Assembly: GCA_013398015.1 (NCBI GenBank)
Contig: VZRR01013406.1
Location: 412 to 64,411 of the forward strand
DNA length: 64,000 nucleotides
Source of the DNA: Oreocharis arfaki
Lineage: Eukaryota > Chordata > Aves > Passeriformes > Paramythiidae
Direction of reading: 5' to 3'
Position 1 is the first letter of the stretch. Each line of letters begins with the position of its first letter. Under the pieces are notes generated by a model. It was not told where the DNA came from and did not search any database. It saw nothing but the letters and a program-made list of their open reading frames with translations. Position numbers and translations under genes: made by a program. Shown here in pieces: positions 47,624 through 58,335 of this stretch.

Positions 47624-48179
47624 TGTCAGAGCCCCCTAACCAGGCCGTTTTAGGTATTTCAGACATGGAGGGTATGATGTTTAATATGAGATTCACCTAT
47701 CTGATGATTGTTGACGTCACCCAGGATTTCTGTTTTATCACTTGTGAAAACACAATACAAATTTAAGTTACACGTAGAAAATGAAAGCAATTACAATACA
47801 TGGTTTAATCACAATACCTATGTGATTCTCACTCCTGTATCATAGAATATGCTCACCAGCACAATTCTGGGTTGTCTACAGTCACCAGGAAGGAATATAC
47901 ACTTCCTCTCATGCTGGTCTTGGTAACTCAGGGAGATATTCACAATCTTTTAATGAACTCAGGGAGAAATATTTGCACCACCTGTTGATCCACTCAACTG
48001 TTGTAGTTGCTTTTCTAAAAGAAAGGATGCATTTGGTCCCTTTTGTATTGGGAAAAAGTTATCTCCTTTTTATTAGCTGTGGTCAGTCACAAACTACATT
48101 ATTTCCTGGTCTTCATGGGGTCATCACCCTTTCCCACTTCCTCAGAGCTGTCTTTCATTTGAGCAGTTTATTTGTCACA
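47624..48179. mobile_element. 556-bp insertion inside a CR1, LTR-like ends
   Basis: The two halves of a CR1 flank this segment with no CR1 bases lost. CCTAG (47619-47623) on the left and CCTAA (48180-48184) on the right look like a 4-5 bp target-site duplication. The inserted piece begins TGTCAG and ends GTCACA, the TG...CA form of retroviral LTRs. No AATAAA or reading frame confirms this. A solo LTR is the favoured reading; a non-autonomous DNA transposon is possible. Confidence 0.55.
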
Positions 48180-48515
48180 CCTAAAGAAAAGGACTCAAGG
48201 GTTTTTATGAATGCTCATAAATACTTGAAAGGATGGTGCAAAGAAGACAGATAAAGACTATTTTCAGTGGTTCCCCGTGAGAGAACCATTTGCAATGGGA
48301 ACCACAAACAAGAGGATCTCTCTGAGCAAAAGGAAACGCTTTTGCACTGTGTTGGTGATGGAGCACCAGCACAAGTTGCCCAGAGAGGTTGTAGAGTCTC
48401 TATCTTTAGTTGTATACAAAAACCATCTGGGCGTGGTTCTGTTCTAGATGACCCTGCTCGAGCAAGAGGTTCAGCCAGGCGACCTCCAGAAGATCAGCCC
48501 TTATGTGATTGTAAT
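48180..48515 (+). mobile_element. CR1 LINE 3'-end fragment (right half of a split copy)
   Basis: Continues the CR1 broken at 47623: CTAAAGAAAAGGACTCAAGG, CATAAATACTTGAAAGG, TTTTCAGTGGTTCC, TTGCCCAGAGAGGTTGTAGA, GATGACCCTGCTCGAGCAAG, GCGACCTCCAGAAGATC. It ends in a degraded tail near 48515. Confidence 0.9.
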
Positions 48516-48747
48516 TCCTCTGCAATACTGTGTCTGAGTTGACTGCTGGTAGTGATACAAAGTGATGATGTCTCCTGTACCGCAAATGACAGGGTTATAG
48601 GAGGAGTCAGAGAAGCATGTGGGCTAGTGGGTTTTTGAACACTAATTCTGGAGTAAAATCTCTGTGTTAGTCCCTTTGCTTGTGTGAGTACAGATTCTTT
48701 TATATCAGAAGGCTTCAGACACAGAGACCATTTCATGACATATTTAG

Positions 48748-48986
48748 CCTGTTGGTATGGATATTGACACTCAGTCTGTTCCTTTGGGATCCCAAATAGC
48801 TATTTACACCGCTCCAAAGAAAGACCCAATTTCGGTCCAAATTCATGATGTCATAATTTCAAATACTGGGAAGTTAAGCGTCTACTCTAAAATGCCGTCT
48901 AATCACAATCGTCTTCAGTCAATGAGCAAGCAAGATCTCCAGAAGCTAAGTTACCTATCCGGTTTCAGAACCTTGTCTAAAATCAG
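48748..48986 (+). other. candidate exon or retrocopy, product not recognised
   Basis: A 239-nt stretch that begins right after a CATATTTAG acceptor-like AG and ends at ATCAG|GTAAAT, a plausible donor. The first frame is open throughout (P-V-G-M-D-I-D-T-Q-S-V..., about 79 codons, with the ATG at codon 4). Codon composition looks balanced. Six CpG dinucleotides occur here while the flanks have almost none, which is unusual for neutral DNA in this window. The acceptor pyrimidine tract is poor, and I recognise no protein family. It may be a real exon, a conserved element, or chance. Confidence 0.2.
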
Positions 48987-50978
48987 GTAAATCTCTCACC
49001 TCTGATGATAAAAGGAGCCTCATTGACTAGCTTGGATTAAATATTAAGCTTCAGAGGCTTTTAGGCATTTTAGGCAAGAAAAATCTCACCCTTAGGATCA
49101 GAAAAGCTTCCCTCCACCTATTCCAAACCACAGAGAAATCCTCTCTTCCCCAATGTACTTAAAGATCTTTAGAACAAAAGGCCAAACACATAAAAACATC
49201 ATAAATATGCCACCAGAAGGGAGCAGAGATCAGACACAGACAATCTTATACAACTTAAAGATGTAGAGATGTCTCACTAAACATATCCACATCTGATCCT
49301 GAAGAGTCATGGAAATCGTGTTGTATAATCCAGCAGATGGTTTGGTTTTTCCCCAGATTATTTAGCTCTTGCTGATCAACAAGTGCTCCTCCTGTTAGTG
49401 ATAGTGCTAGGGCTGGTTTCCTAAAAACTTCCTTTTGGTCCATTCTTTTAGTAGTCCACTATTATATTTCCAGCTGTCTGTTCAGCTTCCTTTTTTACTG
49501 TCTTGCTTTGTGATTTCCCTTCTTGTTTGGATGAAGACAGTTTTGCTCCAAGCACTCCCTGGATAAGAATTACCCTCTCAGTGTAGTGAACTCAGATTTG
49601 TAAACTATTTTGACTGTAGGTGATATCTACTATTTTGTGGCCTTTAAATGCATTCTATGTATTCAGAAAGCATCTATATGAATACTTAATTGTTTTGTCT
49701 AAAGATTTTTAGAGTACTTAAATTTATGGATTTATTTTCACCTACAGGAAAATAAATATTATTTTCGTCTACAAGAGTGTGATTTGAGTAAACAGCATTC
49801 AGTCATCGAAGTATTTCCATGTGTGCTGTCACAGATAGTCATTTCACACCTCTTGTAGAAAAGCTTTACTATCTTTACAGGTGAGACAAAATAAGGTATA
49901 AATAGATGAAGATGCTTGAAATTTATTTTACCGAAGTTAGTTAAGATACCAAGTGGCAATGAAATAAAATCTGATGAGTCTGAAGCTCTAAAGTTATTCT
50001 TGATTCTCAGCAGATATGAAGACTGGCAGATATTTCTTTGTAAGAAAAGGTAAAGATTGGAAAATGTTTTAGAAAGGTACATTTTGTTTCAGATGGAATG
50101 TAAATACTTCTTTGGATTTTGTCTAATAACCACAGATAACTTGTCCCACAAGCTATCTTTACAATATAGTAGTATTTAAAAACACAGTTCTTAGTTATGT
50201 TTTAAATAAATTAGTCAATGTAATTAATCAGTATGCATAATCTAATTATACGTAAAAACTTCAACTGTGCACTGTCATGACACAATTCAGAATAAATTTT
50301 TTAAAAAGCCCAAAAGCAATCTAATCTTTAAACATTCATTTCCTCAGGTGACGTGGGGTCAAAAGTACTAAATGTCCCACTCTTAAATTTATGCTTATTG
50401 CATGACATGCCTAGAGAATATGTTTTTTTCATCCTTATTAAATACACACCATCTCAACATTCTTTCCTTTATTTCCTTTGAGCAGTGCATAAGTTTAACT
50501 CAAATAGTGGAATGTTTCAGTAAGTTATGAGCATGAAAAACCCATCTTTTTGTGAAAATGTTGCAACCTTTTTATGACACAGGGTAGCCTTTCCTGGCTG
50601 AACATGTTGTACTAAGAGTATGAAGTCACAGTAGTTAAAATCAAAACATATTGTATAACACTGTATCTAATTTTGGATAACTGTCATATTTTCCTTCCAT
50701 ATGTATGTACACAGCATGGGAAATGTAGGGTATGTGCTTAACTCAAACCTCCGTTTGGTCCCTTGGATGACTTTTGTGCCTAGAACAAAGCACACTTGAT
50801 GGTATTTGTATTTGCAGAAGCAGAATTCGACTGTATGGATAACATTCCTGTAAACCTACTGTTGAATTATGTAATAACTCTACAGTCAAATTTATTTCAG
50901 TACGTAATAATGAAAAAAATTATGCAAAAACTATCCTATCCCATCACCCTCTCAAAAAATCCCCACAAACCACCAAGC

Positions 50979-50995
50979 AAAAAAAAAAAAAAAAA
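50979..50995. repeat. A17 run
   Basis: Seventeen consecutive A within a C/A-rich stretch. No retrogene body is recognisable upstream, so it is treated as a simple repeat. Confidence 0.9.
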
Positions 50996-51847
50996 CCACA
51001 GAAAAACAATCCAAGCAAAACCGCAAGCCGCAGAACAAGACTACTTTTAGATGTAGCTGTATAAGGATCTCAATAACGGAAAGAAATCCATAATATTTAT
51101 TTTATGTTTGGGTACTATTTATATTCAAAGTGGAAGATGTAGGTAGTGTCTCTGGTCTCTGACAGAGTGAAATGTTGTAAACTCAACAAATGTGGAGAGG
51201 AAACTTCTCAAGATAATCAATTTTCAACTATATTAAGGATTTTTTTCAGCAAGCAGAAGCTGTTAATGTGATCAGTAGTTAAATAATAATTAAAACAATA
51301 GCTTTAATACTGTGATAGTACAGGGATGCTTCAGTAGCATGACATTGTGTATGATGGATTCAAACACCAGTATGTTGTTTTTGATCATGTAACTTTGTCA
51401 AAGACAGTTTGTAAATCTGTAATCTGAAGCAACAACATTACTATCAGGAATGTAGGTTTCAAATTCTGCATATAGAAATACGTCAAAAACTTTAGATTAA
51501 TAGTATTTTTATACCAATACTGTACTTTTTGATTGGTTCTCACTTGGCTATATCTCTACAATATGGTATGATATTGATCTTAAGAGGGACTTTAAAAACT
51601 GAGAGGATCATACCATCAAGCTCACATAAGATATCTCTTCTTCAGCTAAGTTTTTGACATTCACACCAATGTATTTTATATTCTCTTCTAAGTAAGTCAA
51701 ACTGTTTTAAAAGGCTTATTCCCTATTACTTATAATTTTTTTTTTCCTTCATTCAAATTTATTCCTTATTTTCAAATGTCACTTGCTTATCTCATCTTCC
51801 AGCGGTCTTTGATGTCTTGTCTCTATAGAAATATATAAAACACTTCT

Positions 51848-51914
51848 GGAAAGAAGGGAAGAAAAGAAGAAAGGAAGAAAGGAAGAGAGAAAGAAAAGAA
51901 AAGAAAAAAAGAAG
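51848..51914. repeat. 67-nt uninterrupted purine (GA-rich) tract
   Basis: Only A and G for 67 nt, composed of GGAA, GAAA and GAAG units. Long polypurine tracts can form triplex (H-DNA) structures and are usually length-variable. Confidence 0.95.
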
Positions 51915-52358
51915 CAAATACTCCCCCACTCCAGTCTCCTGAAACATAAAGAAGAGCTATTTTAAAACAAAGTATTTTTAGCATAATCTTCTTTTCTCTG
52001 TTTCTGTTTAGGGACAGTTTTGAGAACATTAGTTTTCAGCTGTACTTAGAGAAAGCTCTGTCTCACAGCTGCCATCTATCTATTTGTGCTTTTTTTTTTA
52101 ATCCAAAAGCTAATGACTGGATATGGAGGAAGGGAAAAAAATCACCCATTAAAGCACAATGCAAAGCATTGTATCCCTGTACTCCTAAACTCATATAGCC
52201 ATATAAATTTACAGAACTCCAGTGTGGGTCTGAAGGGAAAAGAAGACAAAAAATAGGAAAAGCGAGTAGCAGCAGGCTTTATGCTTAATTTCTTACAAAA
52301 GTTAAATCAAGCCACTTTCAAAGTCATCCTTTGTATTTTAGTATAAAATGCATTTCTG

Positions 52359-52430
52359 TATATGTGAGAAATGTGAAAATGTGATGAATGTGAAAATGTG
52401 AAATATGTGAGAAATGTGAAATATGTGATG
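52359..52430. repeat. minisatellite, GTGAAATAT-like unit
   Basis: About 72 bp of imperfect tandem copies of an 8-13 bp unit (TATGTGAGAAATGTGAAAATG and variants), with TGTGA recurring seven or eight times. Confidence 0.85.
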
Positions 52431-53885
52431 TACTGCCTGAAAAAGCATTATTCTAGTCAAGTCTCCCTTGAAGATTTCAGCAAGGTGCTATAAATCTCAC
52501 TTTCTAAAAGTAGTTTGAGGCAATGTTCCTTAATCTAAGATGATCTTAAAGATTGCTTGATTGGTGGGAATAGTTACATCTTTTCTACTAACACCACAGC
52601 AGAGACTGTAGTTTTGTCTATTTCTTCCCTGTCTATTTTGTCATTTTGTCCCTGTCTGTTATGTCATAGATGGGAAATGGACTGAATGAAGTTTTATAGC
52701 TGTAATGTTTATCTGTTTCTCTGAAGATCCCAAATTGCTTTCTACTCTTAAATATTTTTGGAAGTTATAGTGACAGTAAACTCTTCTTTACTTTAAGATA
52801 CTCTGGTCAAAACTCCAGAACTTTTCATCTGCCTTCCTTTCCTCTTCCATTCTCATTTTGCATCCTAGAAGCATTTCCCACTTGTGAAATGATTGGGTAG
52901 AGAACAATAATACAAATGGCTCACAAAGATATCATGATCAAACCCAACATCTCAAACACTGAAATGAGGAAGGCTATTCCCTAATAACTTCAATGTTGTA
53001 AATAAAAATACAAAACCATACCAACCAAACAAAGCCCAGCCAAAACACCTTTGCAGCTAATTGAGAAGGAAGTATCTGAAATTACATGTCAGGCAGGTTT
53101 CTTTGAGGCCTAGTAAAACACTTCGAGGTTCTAGCAGAAAGAAAATTTCTATCTTGCAAGGATATCTATATTTTAGCTGTCAAAGTAGTTTAAAACCTCA
53201 GTTCACTTATCTGACCCATCTCTGTTGCAGACATCTGGGTAGTGATATTAAGCAAAATTCACCTTTCCATTTTACATTGAGTCTGGCGTGTCTCCATCAT
53301 GCCCTCGTCTCTCCTCCCAGTCTTGATCTCAGCTACTTACTGCTTTTAAGATTAATTTCTGCAGTACAGCCATGAATGAGACTGACTCCCCAAAAAGCTG
53401 AGAAAACTGCCAGCATCAGAATTAAGAGTTCAATGACAGTATGCCACTCTCCTTTCTCAAATTTTATGCAGGCTCCACTGGTAATTGCAGAAAGCCCTTT
53501 CCCCTGCAAAGGAAGCTCTTGTACAGAGCAGTTAAGAGTTAAACCCTTTAAAATTGTGAGGGCGTTATCATATTATTACTGTCAAAATATAACTCATTTC
53601 GATTTGGAAATTCTCTTTACAGGAAAAAAAAACAATCACAGAAAGCTAGCACAGTGCTGAAAGGAAAGATTTCATAATAACCCTGTATCATTCCCAAGGC
53701 TGAGTGAGGCTTGATGCTGAGCATGTAGTTAATATATTGCAAGACTCTATTCCAGTTAGAGTGAGTCAGTGTTATCAGAGAGCAATAAGCAGGTGAACGT
53801 TTTCCTAGACAATAGAATAAAACAGCTTGGAAGAGAGGGCTTAGTTACTTTCCACTTTCCCTTACCCTCTTGCTCCCAAATCCAA

Positions 53886-53936
53886 GTGTGAATATGTGTG
53901 TGTCAACACATACACACACTCACATAAACACACACA
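53886..53936. repeat. TG/CA-rich tract with internal inverted repeat
   Basis: A GT-rich part (ATGTGTGTGT) is followed by CA-rich sequence (ACACATACACACAC), so the two halves can pair as an imperfect hairpin. Confidence 0.75.
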
Positions 53937-54654
53937 AGCTCATGTTAGTGTATGTCCTACCCACTATATGATAAAGTAGAGTTGATGATACATATGAGGT
54001 GAAAGCCCTCTTAAATCTCTACCTTGAGTCTGGATGTGATTAATATGATCCATTACTTCACACATAAAAATACTTAGCAAACCAGTTATCTCTCTTTTAT
54101 AGACGTGGAAAACCATTTACCATTCCCTTCTCCCCAGCTGCGGTAGCATCTGTAAAAAGCAATGCATCTTCGAGATCATGGGATATAAATCTTTTTGTGA
54201 TAAGAAACTGCAGCTTACAGGACGCTGCAACTGTAATACATCTTTGTGTCTTCAAACGTCTTTTTTTTTTTTTCTTTCTAAAATAAAATGTAAGTTTTTG
54301 TGCTAACAAAGATTCAGAATGAGGATATCAGAAAAATCTTTATTACTATAAATCCCTTTATCTGCACCAGATATATAGTGCAATCAATGTAGTTTAAACT
54401 TCCTTAAATTAATTCACCAAGGTTGCTTCAGAATCTTCGGTGGGTCAGTGTTGGGAAGCTAACAATGCTCATCTAAAGGTATTACCTTCAAAAAAAAAAT
54501 CAGCTTGATGCCTATTTGGCTTAATGCAGGAGTCAGGAGACAAAGACATCATATGGTCTATATGGTTTTATTTTTCATAAATAGGACTGCTAGAACAAAG
54601 AGAAAACCGGCTGAGACTTTGTATTGTAGCATTTACGATACTCAAATATTTTCT

Positions 54655-54935
54655 ATTCTGATCCATTCTACCCCATGCCTGTGTTGATACTGGGGGTTGC
54701 CTTGAGCCAAGTGTGGCACCTTGCACTTGGTCTTGTTAAACTGCGTTAAATTCCTTTTGAGCCCACTTCTTGGTTTTGTCCGGATCCCTCTGGATGGCAG
54801 CCCGTCTCTTAGGTGTGTCACCTGCTCCACTGAGCTTGGTGTCATCTGCCAAATTCCTAAGTGCACACACAGTCCCATTGTCACTGATGAAGACATCAAA
54901 CAGTACTTGTCCCAGTACTTTCTCCATATTTTAAG
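54655..54935 (-). mobile_element. CR1 LINE fragment, internal ORF2 (RT palm)
   Basis: Antisense CR1 around the catalytic box. Both the 3' tail and the 5' region are absent; only about 280 bp remain. On the plus strand it shows ATACTGGGGGTTGCC, GGCACCTTGCACTTGGTC and GAGCTTGGTGTCATCTGCCA. Confidence 0.9.
54736..54927 (-). pseudogene. CR1 RT fragment with the YADD-equivalent box
   Basis: Sixty-three codons that include N-L-A-D-D-T-K-L-S-G, the CR1 version ('KFADDTKLGG') of the RT active-site box with both aspartates kept, then A-A-I-Q-R-D and K-K-W-A. The following conserved block (F-N-K-T-K-C-K-V-P-H-L) is read in another frame, which shows a frameshift near 54740. Confidence 0.9.
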
Positions 54936-57249
54936 CTTATGGAGAAAAATTTGAGTTCTTAGGAGAAAAAAAGATTGTAAACAGAACTTGTCTCAGATGA
55001 ATCACATTATGTAATACACGTAAATTAATCTGACACCTCTTTCAACTTATTCCCTACACTCAAAGAAAGAAGTTACGGCAACTGTCTGGACTGAATGGCC
55101 CAATTAGAAAAAAAAATATCTGAAGATTATGTATCTTTTGTTTTTAATAAAAGACAATTTCATTATATGAAAAGCTAGGGGGACCATCTGTCTCCATAAA
55201 AGCTGGAGCCTGTCACTTAAATTATCTTCTAGGTTTTGTATTTCATACTTTGAGCAAGTCTCTTTCACAGGTCTTTTAAGGAATAGTCTTCAATAGTGCC
55301 ATTAATGCAGACATCATCCTTCACCTTCACTCTGTACTGCTGGTATGCAGAACATTAGAGGCAGAGATTTTGAAAAGACAAGAAAAATAAATGGAAGCCT
55401 GGATAACATGTATAGGGGAGAAGAAGTTTCAACAAAGAAGTTCAAGAAGTTTCAATAGTGTTTTTCGGAGGCACAATACAAGGTTTTCAGAATTAATTTG
55501 AGACTCCTGTAGTTTACCTTGTGTACAAGCTGTTTACAAATGTAGTCAGTTTGCAGTCAGGCTGCCTGCATATTCCAGTTGTTCTGGGTTGGCCATTAAT
55601 CCTGCTAAGGGAGGGTATGGCACGTACAGCTGTGTTAAAACTCTGCAGCGCCCCAGGGCCCACACTGATGAATGATGTGTGTTTATGCTAAAGGACAGAA
55701 AAATCCCACATTGCTGGGGGGTAATCCCCAGCAATCCCCCTGCTGTGGTAATCCCACATTGATGTGGGTAATCCCACATCCCACATACAGAAAAATAAGG
55801 AGCATAATGTTGCGAGTAACAGAATAATATTCCATTCTCTGTGTTCCCTTGAACCTTGGCATGTTTGCGGTACTCATTATCACTGAGAACCAGGGTTAGT
55901 AATCATCAGAGGATGCATCCAACTTCAAAGGATGCAAAGCTGTTTCTTTTTTCCCTCATCCTTTTCCTTTCATAAGGATGGATGTTTTAACTTAACTCGG
56001 TGATGCCTTACAGCTCTGATTTCTCTAGCAGCAGTCATAAAAGTTTCAATATATAAAAGCAGTGCTCTAGCATGGTTCATTGGCAACACTGAAGTACACC
56101 CTCCCTCAAAAGATTTTGTTCTATGCTTTCAGTGATTGCTCATTTATGATCAAGAACACATTGTGTCATAGGACAGGAAAAATTCTTTCTGACTGAATGA
56201 GCTTGCGAACGTAAAATTTAGCAGTGTCTGAACTAAAAAATCCTTACGAGATTCTGCAGAATTATTATTAGGACACAAAAATTCGTCTGTCTCTAGTGTG
56301 AATTGAGTGATTGAAAGCTGGGATCATGAGAACAGTTAGTGCTTTAAAAAGAACTTTCTTCCTTGTTTTGTACAGACAGGAACTACCTGCTATATATGTC
56401 TCAGACTGAATAAAAGTGTCTTGCAGGAGATGGTTTAGCTCTTTGATTTCCTGTGCTGTGAATAAGAGGCCAAACAAATAGAAACTTGTTATTTGTCTTC
56501 CAGACCATGGACTCAGGAAAAGAAAAACTCCAAATCCTTCATGATTGTTTGATTTGTGTGCAGTCTTTGGATTTACATGCAACTCCTCTAAATTATGACA
56601 AACAAGTCTGGAATCAAGTCCATGCCTCCCCCACTCCCTCTTTCTTCTTCTGAAGTACTATCATTATAAAGCAAAAACAAATTCTTTCTGTAGTATAAAA
56701 CAATTCAGAATTATTTTGCTCCCAGAAGTGAGAAATCACTCTGACTTTTGAGTGTAAAATTTTTACATTATTTGTCCACGGTGAGGATTTTTTCCTATAT
56801 GATGTAGTAAGGAGCATAAGAAATTGCAAACCAATCCTGTGTAATGTACATTGTGTATTCATGTTATTTATGGTGCTGGAAGTGAAAATTTATAATGGAG
56901 GTGTTATTCAGGAGGTCTATTTTATACAAAAGTACTTTTGGCTTGCTATTTCTGTCAATTTTCTCAGCTGTGTAAGATTAAATAAAGAAAAAGTGCACAC
57001 TGGAATCTTCAGAGTATTCATTAGGGTTTTTTAATCTCTGTATTTTCTCTTCAAACCAATATTCAGAATCTGTAATTCTTACTGCTTCTTATTGCTTCTC
57101 CCTCAAACAAGCAAGTTCAGTGATGCACAGGAGAGTACTTTTATGAACTCAGTAGAGAATAATTGGGTAGAAGTGACAGAATGTTATTCAGAAATTGTTT
57201 TTTTTCCTTTCAACTTACTCCTCTCAAAATGCTTCGCGCAATTACCTCA
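54936..57249. other. unique non-coding DNA with a hairpin-forming minisatellite
   Basis: No gene recognised. It contains a short repeat block with several perfect stems at 55701-55787, listed separately. Confidence 0.55.
55701..55787. repeat. hairpin-rich minisatellite (AATCCCACAT unit)
   Basis: About four diverged copies of a unit of roughly 20 bp beginning AATCCC(A/C)CA. Three stem-loops can be drawn: TGCTGGGG (55712-55719) with CCCCAGCA (55726-55733), loop of 6; CCCACAT (55753-55759) with ATGTGGG (55762-55768), loop of 2; and the same ATGTGGG with CCCACAT (55773-55779), loop TAAT. The last two are mutually exclusive. Confidence 0.8.
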
Positions 57250-57677
57250 CCTACCTCACCTCACTCTCAGACAGGCTGAGAGTATTGGGGCTGTTTGGTC
57301 TGGAGAAGACCCTGGGGAGACCTTAGAGCACCTTCCAGTACCTAAAGAGAGCTATTAAAAAAGTGGAGAGGGACTTTTTACAAGGTCCTGTAGTGATAGG
57401 ACACATGATGAAGGCTTTGAACCAAAAGGGGGTAGGTTTATGTTAGATATCAGGAGAAAATTCTTTACCATGAGGATGGTAAGGCACTGGAACAGGTTGC
57501 CCACAGAAACTGCGAGTGCCCCATTCCAGGAAGACTTTAAGGGCAGGTTGGATGGGGCCCTGCACCACCTACCTGATTTAGTGGAAGATATCCCTGCCCA
57601 TGGAGGAGGGGTTTGAACTAAATTATTTTTAAGGTCCCTTCCAACACAAGCCATTCTATGATCCTGTGATTCTATGA
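57250..57677 (+). mobile_element. CR1 LINE 3'-end fragment with octamer tail
   Basis: Plus-strand CR1 from the ORF2 C-terminus (GACAGGCTGAGAGTATTGGG, CTGGAGAAGACCCTGGGGAG) through GGCACTGGAACAGGTTGCCC and AAGGTCCCTTCCAACACAAG to the clean tail CCATTCTATGATCCTGTGAT and TCTATGA. About 430 bp, 5'-truncated. Confidence 0.95.
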
Positions 57678-58179
57678 ATTATTCACATCCCATAATTCAC
57701 ATTCTACATTCAAAAAATTGTCAAACCAGGACAAGAGAAGTCAAAACATAGTTGCCTAAAGTTATGATGGTCAACTACATTCATTTTTGTGCAAGACCAA
57801 ATGCAAGTGACTGATAAGGTAGTTCTCTGTGATAAACTACTGGGTTTTGTGTTTTGTTTTGGTTTCTTTCTGTGAAGAAGAAGCACCAATACCTATATAT
57901 ATGGACATAGAATATTGTAGTGCTATTTTTTTGTTTTATAAAAATAATATTTAGAATGTCTTCAAGTTTTCTACTATGCTAGTAAATGCCTTTCTTTTGT
58001 GGTTCTCTCACTATTAACTGAGGTTAAAGTATTTTCTTGAAATTTATTACTGTTCCTTTAAGTAAGTGTCCAGTATCGACCTGGAAAAAGAGAACACAGG
58101 CATAGATCCATCTCAATCACATTGTCAGGAGTACAGATTTTAATCAGTTAGGGTATAATATGTGCTGATATTCAGAAAT
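57678..58179. other. spacer between two CR1 fragments
   Basis: Unique AT-rich sequence of about 500 bp with no recognised element. Confidence 0.6.
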
Positions 58180-58335
58180 ACCTGGAACAAATTACCTAGA
58201 GAAAATTTGGAGCCCTATTTTCAATAATATTCAAAGCAAAACTTAACATGATCCTGGGCAATCTGCTCTAGCTGACCTTGAGAAGAGCAGCTAGACTAGA
58301 CTTTCCAACCTCATTTATTCAGTGATTTCAATATT
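58180..58335 (+). mobile_element. short diverged CR1 LINE 3'-end fragment
   Basis: CTGGAACAAATTACCTAGAG, ATCCTGGGCAATCTGCTCTA, GCTGACCTTGAGAAGAGCAG and GACTTTCCAACCTCA follow the CR1 3' UTR consensus in order. The tail is reduced to TTCAGTGATTTCA. It is more diverged than the copy 500 bp to the left and of a different subfamily type, so it is a separate insertion. Confidence 0.8.

Larger units (their letters stand above)
48516..54654. other. unique non-coding DNA with minisatellite and purine tract
   Basis: No recognised gene. It contains an exon-like open segment (48748-48986), an A17 run (50979-50995), a 67-nt pure purine tract (51848-51914), a TGTGA-type minisatellite (52359-52430) and a TG/CA-rich palindrome-like tract (53886-53936). 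Confidence 0.55.

Noticed and set aside
48748..48986. Ligand-gated channel (GABA-A/glycine receptor) exon, suggested by P-V-G-M-D-I-D
   Set aside because: Only seven residues resemble the receptor extracellular domain; the rest of the translation does not follow the family, so the similarity is taken as chance.
50900..51000. Processed pseudogene indicated by the A17 run
   Set aside because: No recognisable coding or transcript-like body lies upstream and no target-site duplication was found.
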